A stretch of 5,249 nucleotides of DNA, taken from Clostridiales bacterium (lineage in GTDB: Bacteria; Bacillota; Clostridia; UBA8921). The notes beneath the pieces were generated by a model. That model did no database searches. It saw nothing but the letters and a program-made list of their open reading frames with translations, and was not told where the DNA came from. Position 1 is the first letter of the stretch; the number at the start of each line of letters is the position of its first letter. The stretch lies in assembly GCA_003535395.1 (NCBI GenBank), contig DOHE01000318.1, positions 861 through 6,109 of the forward strand. The letters run 5' to 3'. A program made the position numbers and the translations under genes. Shown one piece after another: positions 1 to 5,115 of the stretch.

Positions 1-33
1 CCAGATGATTCCCAGATGATTCCCAGATGATTC
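1..33. repeat. 11-bp tandem repeat, three exact copies
   Basis: The unit CCAGATGATTC occurs three times without mismatch at 1-11, 12-22 and 23-33, and a broken copy begins at 34 (CCAT...). The array reaches the window edge, so it may continue to the left. It lies in non-coding DNA and differs in sequence and period from the 13-bp array that follows. An 11-bp unit cannot keep a reading frame over one copy, which argues against coding. Function unknown; exact tandem copies of this size are typical of slippage-prone minisatellite DNA. Confidence 0.85.
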
Positions 34-65
34 CCATCCGGTTGTCGAGGCCCGCAGGCACATCA

Positions 66-80
66 TGTACCCAGGGTACA
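66..80. other. Perfect 15-bp palindrome (TGTACCC-A-GGGTACA)
   Basis: Two 7-bp arms, 66-72 and 74-80, are exact inverted complements around a single central A. As RNA it could form only a short stem, since the loop would take up part of the arms, so a DNA-level dyad for a dimeric protein is the more natural reading. It directly abuts the 13-bp array starting at 81 and lies about 130 bp upstream of the predicted tRNA transcription start. No particular regulator is recognised, and the regulatory role is only inferred. Confidence 0.5.
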
Positions 81-151
81 CAATGGGAGCACACAATGGG
101 GGCATACAATGGGAGCACACAATGGGGGACCACAATGGGGGCATACAATGG
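81..151. repeat. 13-bp tandem repeat array (CAATGGGRGCAYA), five full copies plus a partial sixth
   Basis: Full units lie at 81-93, 94-106, 107-119, 120-132 and 133-145, and a partial sixth (CAATGG) at 146-151. There are three variants: A = CAATGGGAGCACA, B = CAATGGGGGCATA, C = CAATGGGGGACCA, in the order A-B-A-C-B. All keep the CAATGGG core; variation is confined to the second half. The A-B-A order suggests an older 26-bp duplication. The 13-bp period is neither a codon multiple nor a helical turn. The array ends just before the A-tracts of the tRNA promoter. It resembles a variable-number tandem repeat; function unknown. Confidence 0.88.
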
Positions 152-152
152 C

Positions 153-203
153 AAAAAAAGCACAAAAAAGGGCATTGACCCGGTTCCTGCTTTATGCTAC
201 CAT
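153..203 (+). promoter_or_regulatory. Sigma-A-type promoter with A-tract UP-like element for tRNA-Leu
   Basis: The -35 box is TTGACC (175-180, five of six consensus bases). A 17-bp spacer separates it from the -10 box TACCAT (198-203), which is preceded by TGC at 195-197 as an extended -10. Transcription should start near 209-211, about 15 nt before the tRNA 5' end. Two runs of A (153-159 and 164-169) lie about 40-57 bp upstream of that start, where UP elements contact the RNA polymerase alpha subunit C-terminal domain in strong stable-RNA promoters. The placement is consistent, but the exact start is inferred. Confidence 0.72.
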
Positions 204-225
204 GATACCTGTTGTTTCACAATGC

Positions 226-312
226 GGGAGTGTGGTGGAACTGGCAGACGCACTGGACTCAAAATCCAGCGATGGCAACATCATGTGGGTTCGATTCCCA
301 CCACTCCCACCA
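226..312 (+). tRNA. tRNA-Leu, anticodon CAA (reads UUG)
   Basis: The 87-nt class II tRNA folds completely. The acceptor stem is GGGAGTG (226-232) with CACTCCC (302-308), followed by discriminator A309 and an encoded CCA (310-312). The D arm includes the TGG...GCAGA signature. The anticodon stem is CTGGA/TCCAG (253-257, 265-269), and loop CTCAAAA places the anticodon CAA at 260-262. The long variable arm has stem GATG/CATC (271-274, 279-282) with a GCAA loop, as expected for leucine. The T arm is GTGGG/CCCAC with loop TTCGATT; T54 is base 290, the site methylated by TrmFO, which is encoded on the opposite strand downstream. It appears intact and functional. Confidence 0.98.
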
Positions 313-322
313 ATCCCACCAC
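296..322 (+). repeat. Three 9-bp tandem copies (TCCCACCAM) spanning the tRNA 3' end
   Basis: TCCCACCAC (296-304), TCCCACCAA (305-313) and TCCCACCAC (314-322) are consecutive. The first two fall in the T-arm/acceptor 3' strand and the CCA of the tRNA. The third lies directly beyond the mature 3' end and copies the CCC-A-CCA terminus. The first two copies are forced by tRNA structure; only the third is unexplained. It could be a slippage duplication or chance. Confidence 0.6.
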
Positions 323-330
323 AACATGAA

Positions 331-360
331 CCAACGTGCGGGCAAGATGCCGAACGATGG
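331..360. other. Imperfect hairpin between the convergent tRNA-Leu and trmFO
   Basis: The stretch folds symmetrically: CCA/TGG outer stem (331-333 with 358-360), one mismatch, CGT/ACG (335-337 with 354-356), a small internal loop, and GGCA/TGCC (341-344 with 348-351) around an AGA loop. It is the only recognisable dyad in the 88-bp gap between the tRNA 3' end and the trmFO stop codon. Neither strand has a clean run of T directly after it, so it does not meet the usual rule for an intrinsic terminator. It could be a weak bidirectional terminator or nothing. Confidence 0.25.
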
Positions 361-400
361 AAGTCAAGCCACATCATAAGCTCAGCCGCGGAAATCGTTT

Positions 401-1789
401 TTATTCCGACGAATTATATTTTTTATAATGCACCAATTTATCCCTGATATCCCGGATCGTGTTCAGGGAATTTTCTGCCGTTTGCATCTTCCGGTCCTTT
501 TTTGCTTTCCGTGCCCGGGGATCCGATGGATGCATTGGCTGAATGATGCCATAATTGATGTTCATCGGTTGAAAATCCCGGATGGAAGAGTCCGAGATAT
601 AACGGGCCAGGGCGCCAATGGCCGTATGAGGCATGAATTCAATCGATCCGCCCAACATGCCGAGAGCGGCATGGATGCCTGCAGCCAAGCCGGAGGCTGT
701 AGATTCCACGTAGCCTTCCACCCCGGTCAATTGGCCGGCAAAATATATTGTTTTGCCCCGTGCATAGGGTTCCATCAAACGGTAAGAGGCGTCAAGCCTT
801 CCCGGAGACTGGATATAAGTATTACGGTGCATTGCACCGTAACGCGCAAATTCGGCTTTTTGAAGTCCCGGGATCATGCGGAATACGCGCTGCTGTTCCC
901 GCTTAAGTAAATGAGTCTGGAAGCCTACGATGTTATAAAGGGTGGCTGCATGATCATCCTGGCGAAGCTGGACCACTGCATGCGGTTCTTTGCCTGTTTT
1001 CGGATCCTGCAATCCCACCGGTTTCATCGGTCCAAAGCGTAAAGTATCCACCCCCCGAACCGCCATGCTTTCCACCGGCATGCAACCCTCAAATACGGAA
1101 GCATGTTCAAAGCCCCGGAATTCAACCGCTTCCGCCTTGATCAACTCCTGGTAAAATGCAAGGTACTGTTCCCGGTCCATCGGGCAGTTGATATAGTCAT
1201 CTCCCCCTTTACCATACCGGGATGCCCGGAACGCGGTGGACATATCGATGGAATCTGCGTAAAGCACGGGTGCCGCAGCATCAAAAAAATGCAGCTGTTC
1301 GCTGCCCAGCCGATCGGCAATATCATGGGAAAGCGCATCCGCTGTAAGCGGTCCGGTCGCAATGATCAACGGCACATCTTCACTTAGTTCATCCATCCGA
1401 AAGATTTCTTTGGAATGAGTGAAGATCAGAGGATGCTCCCGGATCATCCGGGTAATCATCATGGAAAATGCATCCCGGTCCACGGCAAGCGCTCCCCCCG
1501 CAGGAACCCGTGCTGCCATCGCGCAGCGCATCACCAGAGAATCCAGCAGCTGCATTTCTTCTTTCAGCAACCCTACTGCATTTTCCAGGGAGGCTGCACG
1601 GAAAGAGTTGGAACAGACCAGTTCGGCAAAGTATTCCTGGCGATGGGCCGGGGTCATCCGGTCTGGTTTCATTTCAAATAACCCGACCCTGACTCCCAGG
1701 GAGGCACCCTGCCATGCTGCTTCGCACCCGGCCAGGCCTGCTCCGATAATATTCAGTCGGGGGGGATCAAGTCTCTCCGGAACCGGCAT
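401..1789 (-). CDS. trmFO: Methylenetetrahydrofolate–tRNA-(uracil-54-C5)-methyltransferase TrmFO
   Basis: This cytosolic flavoenzyme makes 5-methyluridine (ribothymidine) at position 54 of the tRNA T loop, taking carbon from methylenetetrahydrofolate and electrons from reduced FAD. The 462-residue product is slightly longer than typical (about 435-460). The N-terminal dinucleotide-binding motif GAGLAG (16-21) is followed by EAAWQ, as in the family. LVCSNSFR with Cys59 and FEGCMPVE with Cys236 match the two catalytic-region cysteines of the Bacillus enzyme (Cys53 and Cys226). GVEGYVES (356-363) and QPMNINYG (407-414) are further TrmFO signatures. It is related to GidA/MnmG, but length and motifs favour TrmFO. 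The ATG lies inside the end of topA, 9 nt after AAGGAGG, and no other start is plausible before the FAD motif. The short leader MPVPERLDPPR extends a few residues beyond most homologues. The stop is TAA. Confidence 0.97.
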   Translation of the reverse strand: MPVPERLDPPRLNIIGAGLAGCEAAWQGASLGVRVGLFEMKPDRMTPAHRQEYFAELVCSNSFRAASLENAVGLLKEEMQLLDSLVMRCAMAARVPAGGALAVDRDAFSMMITRMIREHPLIFTHSKEIFRMDELSEDVPLIIATGPLTADALSHDIADRLGSEQLHFFDAAAPVLYADSIDMSTAFRASRYGKGGDDYINCPMDREQYLAFYQELIKAEAVEFRGFEHASVFEGCMPVESMAVRGVDTLRFGPMKPVGLQDPKTGKEPHAVVQLRQDDHAATLYNIVGFQTHLLKREQQRVFRMIPGLQKAEFARYGAMHRNTYIQSPGRLDASYRLMEPYARGKTIYFAGQLTGVEGYVESTASGLAAGIHAALGMLGGSIEFMPHTAIGALARYISDSSIRDFQPMNINYGIIQPMHPSDPRARKAKKDRKMQTAENSLNTIRDIRDKLVHYKKYNSSE

Positions 1790-3896
1790 CCGCCCCCTCC
1801 TCCTTGCTTTTTTTCTCCAGTTTGCGGGTAAAGCTGCATGTATCCATGGAGCATACGATCTTCCCCTGCCTGCCGGTAAATTTTATGGTGAGATAGCTGC
1901 CGCATTCAGGGCAATTCTCCTTTAGCGGTTTGTCAAAGGATACAAAGGTACATTGAGGAGAATTCTCACAGCTGTAGAAAGTCCGGCCTTTTTTGGATTT
2001 TCTGATCATGACCCGTCCTGCGCATTTGGGACACATCACGCCGGCTTCTTCTGCCAGGGGTTTGGCATTCCGGCATTCCGGAAATCCCGGACAGGCCAGA
2101 AACTTGCCAAACCGTCCAAATTTAACAACCATCTTCCTGCCGCATTTTTCACAGGGAATATCGGTTTCTTCATCTTTCATCACAACTTTTTCAATTTTGC
2201 TGTCTGCATCGGAAAGGGTTTTGGAAAAGACTCCGTAAAAATCCTGCAATACCTGGTTCCATACCGCCTTTCCCTCCTCCACCTCATCCAGCAGTTTTTC
2301 CATGCGGGCTGTAAACTTCACATCCACGATATCTGAAAAATTGAGCTTCATCATTTCATTGACCACCTTGGCCGTATCCGTCGGCACCAGGAATTTCTTG
2401 TCTTTTTCCACATATCCCCTGTCCAGGATAGTAGAGATAATGGACGCGTAGGTACTTGGACGGCCGATCCCAAGTTCCTCCATGGCCTTGACGAGAGCAG
2501 CTTCCGTATAACGGGCAGGGGGCTGGGTAAAATGCTGTTCGGGGATCAGCTTTTTTAACTGGAGTTGATCGCCTGTCTCAAGATCCGGAAGATTGGACAT
2601 TCCTTCCTCCTCTGTTTTTTCATCCTGTGTTTCTGTATACACGGCCAGATGTCCCGGAAACCGGAGGTGGGAGCCCAGGACCTTAAAAGTATGACCGGAA
2701 GCATCGATATCCGCTGTGATCGTATCATACACGGCTGCCGCCATCTGACATGCGGTAAACCTGTCCCAGATGAGTTTATATAATTTGTATTGATCCGGAG
2801 CAAGGGATCCCCGGATCTCATCGGGTTCCATGTCCAGATGGGCAGGACGGATCGCTTCATGAGCATCCTGAGCCGCATTTTTATTGGCATAGACCCGGGG
2901 GTTTTCCGGCAGGTATTCCCCTCCGAACCTTTTCCGGATATATTCAATGATTTCATGCATCGCTTCTGCAGAGATCCGGGTGGAATCCGTTCGTATATAT
3001 GTCACAAGTCCTGTGGGCCCTTTCCCGGATAGTTCCACCCCTTCATACAGCTGCTGTGCCAGCATCATGGTCTTTCGGGCGCTGAATCCAAAACGCCTGG
3101 AAGCTTCCTGTTGCAAGGTGCTGGTTATGAATGGCGGTGCAGGAGTTTTCCGCTTTTCGCTGCGTTTTACCTGAGCAACCACAAAGGGTCCGTCTTTGAC
3201 CTGTTGAATCACAGCTTCTGTTTCCGCCTGATTGTTTAAATCCGTTTTTTTGTTTCCTTTGCCGAAATACTTCGCCTTGATCAGAACTTTTTGTGCTGTT
3301 TTATGCAGGTTGGCTATCAGGGACCAGAACTCCTTCTCTGTAAAGGAGCCGATTTCTTCCTCCCGGTCACAGATGAGACGTGTTGCAACAGACTGGACCC
3401 GTCCGGCACTCAAACCTTTTCGTACTTTTCTCCACAGCAGCGGGCTGATGCTGTAACCCACGATGCGGTCAAGGATCCGTCTGGCCTGCTGGGCATTTAC
3501 CAGATCCATATCGATGTGACGGGGAGATTTGATCGCCGTCTTGACAGCATGATCCGTGATTTCGTTGAAAGTAATCCGGCAGCTCTCCTGTCCATCCATT
3601 CCAAGCAACGTGGCCAGATGCCAGGATATGGCCTCCCCTTCCCGGTCCGGGTCCGTAGCCAGCAAAACTTTTTTTACTTTCTGGGCTTCCTTTTTCAGTT
3701 TGTTGATCACTTCCCCCTTGCCGCGGATAGTGACGTATTTGGGTTCAAATCCTTGCTCCACATCCACGCCCATCTGACTCTTGGGAAGATCACGGATATG
3801 CCCCACCGAGGCTTCGATCCTGTAATCCCTGCCCAGGAATCTGCCTATGGTTTTTACCTTTGCAGGGGATTCAACGATCAATAAGTACTTCGCCAT
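1767..3896 (-). CDS. topA: DNA topoisomerase I (type IA, omega protein)
   Basis: TopA relaxes negatively supercoiled DNA by cutting one strand through a tyrosine-phosphate link, passing the other strand and resealing. The 709-residue length fits Bacillota TopA (about 690) rather than the longer E. coli form. The Toprim domain (about 1-115) carries Glu9 in VESPAK and the metal-binding TDPDREGE (81-88). The catalytic tyrosine is Tyr300 in TYIRTDS, with Arg302 next to it; HEAIRP (346-351) belongs to the active-site region. GIGRPSTYA (476-484) is a further type IA signature. The C-terminus holds three four-cysteine zinc ribbons: Cys582/585/602/608, Cys622/625/643/649 and Cys662/665/682/687, followed by a short charged tail. 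All key residues are intact. The ATG is preceded by GGAGGT at 6 nt. The 3' end overlaps trmFO by 23 nt. It has its own promoter but may also be read through from dprA. Confidence 0.98.
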   Translation of the reverse strand: MAKYLLIVESPAKVKTIGRFLGRDYRIEASVGHIRDLPKSQMGVDVEQGFEPKYVTIRGKGEVINKLKKEAQKVKKVLLATDPDREGEAISWHLATLLGMDGQESCRITFNEITDHAVKTAIKSPRHIDMDLVNAQQARRILDRIVGYSISPLLWRKVRKGLSAGRVQSVATRLICDREEEIGSFTEKEFWSLIANLHKTAQKVLIKAKYFGKGNKKTDLNNQAETEAVIQQVKDGPFVVAQVKRSEKRKTPAPPFITSTLQQEASRRFGFSARKTMMLAQQLYEGVELSGKGPTGLVTYIRTDSTRISAEAMHEIIEYIRKRFGGEYLPENPRVYANKNAAQDAHEAIRPAHLDMEPDEIRGSLAPDQYKLYKLIWDRFTACQMAAAVYDTITADIDASGHTFKVLGSHLRFPGHLAVYTETQDEKTEEEGMSNLPDLETGDQLQLKKLIPEQHFTQPPARYTEAALVKAMEELGIGRPSTYASIISTILDRGYVEKDKKFLVPTDTAKVVNEMMKLNFSDIVDVKFTARMEKLLDEVEEGKAVWNQVLQDFYGVFSKTLSDADSKIEKVVMKDEETDIPCEKCGRKMVVKFGRFGKFLACPGFPECRNAKPLAEEAGVMCPKCAGRVMIRKSKKGRTFYSCENSPQCTFVSFDKPLKENCPECGSYLTIKFTGRQGKIVCSMDTCSFTRKLEKKSKEEGADAGSGET
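1799..1805 (-). promoter_or_regulatory. Ribosome binding site of trmFO inside topA
   Basis: On the minus strand AAGGAGG (1805 down to 1799) lies 9 nt before the trmFO ATG at 1789. It sits within the last dozen codons of topA (Lys-Glu-Glu). The strong match and spacing fix the trmFO start and show that trmFO is translated from the topA transcript, probably coupled to topA termination at 1767. Confidence 0.88.
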
Positions 3897-3901
3897 TCGT
3901 T

Positions 3902-3907
3902 ACCTCC
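3902..3907 (-). promoter_or_regulatory. Ribosome binding site of topA
   Basis: GGAGGT on the minus strand ends 5 nt before the ATG at 3896 (6 nt from the GGAGG core). It fixes the start of TopA, giving the expected MAKYLLIVESPAK N-terminus. Confidence 0.85.
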
Positions 3908-3930
3908 GATGTTTCTCTTTTATCGGATAC

Positions 3931-3960
3931 ATTATAATACCAATAGCCGAAAATATACAA
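3931..3960 (-). promoter_or_regulatory. Sigma-A-type promoter of topA
   Basis: On the minus strand a perfect -10 box TATAAT (3936-3931) is preceded at 18 bp by TTGTAT (3960-3955, four of six -35 consensus bases). The predicted start near 3924 gives a leader of about 28 nt to the topA ATG. It lies wholly in the 101-bp gap after dprA, so topA and trmFO can be made independently of the comM-dprA transcript. topA promoters in many bacteria respond to supercoiling; the long 18-bp spacer would suit that, but this is inference. Confidence 0.7.
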
Positions 3961-3963
3961 CCC

Positions 3964-3997
3964 GAACTTCCTTCCACGCGAACTTCCGCATGAACTT
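3964..3997. repeat. Three direct GAACTT repeats upstream of the topA promoter
   Basis: GAACTT occurs at 3964-3969, 3980-3985 and 3992-3997 on the plus strand (AAGTTC on the coding strand), with start-to-start distances of 16 and 12 bp. The copies fill the space between the dprA stop codon and the topA -35 box. The first two share the longer form CGAACTTCC. They do not form the GAAC-N4-GTTC dyad of a Bacillota LexA box. They could be an activator or repressor site, but short AT-neutral hexamers recur by chance. Confidence 0.35.
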
Positions 3998-5113
3998 TCA
4001 TGTACACACGTAGAGTCCGCCCTTTCTTGCGATCCATCCCCTCAGTTCCATCTCTACAAGCAGGCAGCCGGCTTTGTCCGGTGGCATCCGGGTCTCTTTG
4101 CATATACTGTCGATATGGTTGATCCCACTGCTTACCAGATCGTACAGCTGTATGTGATCAGGGCCCATTGCCCGGATCATCTCCCGCACCCCTTTTTCTC
4201 CATTCCCGTCTCCCGGATACAGGAAGTCCAGCCCGATTTTTTCAAGGATGTCCCCAATACTGCTGACCAGTATCGCTCCCTGTTGCCGGATCATGGCATG
4301 AGTGCCCCGGCTGTTGCTGCTGCTGATATTCCCCGGAACTGCAAACAGATCCCGGCCCTGCTCCCCGGCATGCCCTGCGGTGATCATGGTTCCGCTTTTC
4401 TCTGAAGCTTCCACGACAACGACCCCCATAGCCATGCCGCTGATGATCCGGTTGCGAACCGGAAAGTTATAATCATAGGGCACGGATCCCGGAGGGTATT
4501 CTGACAGCACGATGCCTTCCTGCGCAATTCGCTCCATCAGCCCTGCATTTTCAATCGGATAATGCACATCCACACCGCATCCCAAAACTGCCGCGGTACG
4601 CCCCTTCACAGCCAGAGCCGCTGCATGCGCTTCTGCGTCGATGCCGCGGGCGAGGCCTGAGATGATCGTCAGTCCCAATGCTGCCAGCTGGCTGGAAAAA
4701 TCCCGGGTCACCTTCAGGCCATAACTGCTTGCCTTTCTTGATCCGATGATAGCGATGCCTTTTTCTTCCAGTTTGGGCATGCCCCGGTAATACAGCAGCA
4801 AAGGCCAGTCCGCAATGGTATTTAACCCTGCAGGGTATCCGGAGCTGCCGGGATATAAAAGCCCGATGCGCAGTTTCATCAGTTTTTCATACGACCGCTT
4901 CGCTTCATCTTTGAAGAGATCATTGCTCATCAGATTCACCCATTCTCCTGGAAGCTGATACGCTTTCTTCAATTCACTGGGACCTGAATGCCAAAGCGGT
5001 CGGGCTCCTCCGGAATCCTTCAGAATGATCCTCTTTTTGGACAGATCGATGGCCGGCAGTAACGAAAACCAAAGCCAGTACAAATCTTCTTCATTATAAA
5101 CCGGGCGATCCAT
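3998..5113 (-). CDS. dprA: DNA-processing protein DprA (RecA loader on single-stranded DNA)
   Basis: DprA (Smf) binds single-stranded DNA entering by natural transformation, protects it and loads RecA, displacing SSB. The 371-residue protein has the full family layout. A degenerate helix-hairpin-helix-like N-terminal region (about 8-75) comes first. The Rossmann-type domain (about 80-290) carries GSRKAS (124-129), SGLARGIDAEAH (152-163), GCGVD (178-182), FPVRNRIISG (217-226), SGTMITA (240-246) and GRDLFAVPGN (253-262). A C-terminal winged-helix-like segment (about 318-371) ends in GWIARKGGLYVCT. The ATG is 2 nt after the comM stop and preceded by GAGGAGG at 10 nt. DprA also occurs in bacteria not known to be transformable, so the gene alone does not prove competence. 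No truncation or missing motif is seen. Confidence 0.97.
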   Translation of the reverse strand: MDRPVYNEEDLYWLWFSLLPAIDLSKKRIILKDSGGARPLWHSGPSELKKAYQLPGEWVNLMSNDLFKDEAKRSYEKLMKLRIGLLYPGSSGYPAGLNTIADWPLLLYYRGMPKLEEKGIAIIGSRKASSYGLKVTRDFSSQLAALGLTIISGLARGIDAEAHAAALAVKGRTAAVLGCGVDVHYPIENAGLMERIAQEGIVLSEYPPGSVPYDYNFPVRNRIISGMAMGVVVVEASEKSGTMITAGHAGEQGRDLFAVPGNISSSNSRGTHAMIRQQGAILVSSIGDILEKIGLDFLYPGDGNGEKGVREMIRAMGPDHIQLYDLVSSGINHIDSICKETRMPPDKAGCLLVEMELRGWIARKGGLYVCT

Positions 5114-5115
5114 AT

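Noticed and set aside
1..225. CRISPR array or plasmid-type iteron origin
   Set aside because: Units are contiguous 11- and 13-bp tandems without spacers, so not CRISPR. No rep gene, DnaA-box cluster or AT-rich unwinding region is visible, so an origin is not supported.
192..377. Minus-strand frame of 61 codons antisense to the tRNA-Leu
   Set aside because: It is the reverse complement of the tRNA, a common false gene call. No independent coding evidence.
60..378. Recurring ACATCATG/ACATCAT motifs at 60, 278 and 371
   Set aside because: One lies in the tRNA variable arm, where structure dictates it. Spacing is irregular and the matches are short; treated as chance.
27..447. Plus-strand reading frames of about 100 and 112 codons covering the repeats and tRNA
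   Set aside because: They run through the 13-bp array, the tRNA promoter and the tRNA itself. The apparent 13-residue peptide repeat is simply the 39-nt result of three 13-bp units. No ribosome binding site, and no protein family recognised.
428..910. Long plus-strand frames opposite trmFO, topA and dprA
   Set aside because: All are shadows of well-supported minus-strand genes with intact family motifs. None has a convincing ribosome binding site or recognisable domain.
1438..1452. Perfect 15-bp palindrome CCCGGATCATCCGGG inside trmFO
   Set aside because: It arises from two Arg CGG codons in the Thr-Arg-Met-Ile-Arg stretch of TrmFO. ATCCGG/CCGGAT is frequent in this window because of codon preference, so no separate function is inferred.
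3245..3251. A7 run in topA as a programmed frameshift site
   Set aside because: The heptamer A-AAA-AAC is not in the required register relative to the TopA frame (AAC AAA AAA ACG), and the protein is full length in one frame. Other A7 runs in topA encode Lys-Lys in the same plain way.
3906..3926. CCGAT...ATCGG inverted repeat that could hide the topA ribosome binding site
   Set aside because: Only 5-bp arms, and the predicted transcription start near 3924 falls within the outer arm, so the stem would not form fully in the mRNA.
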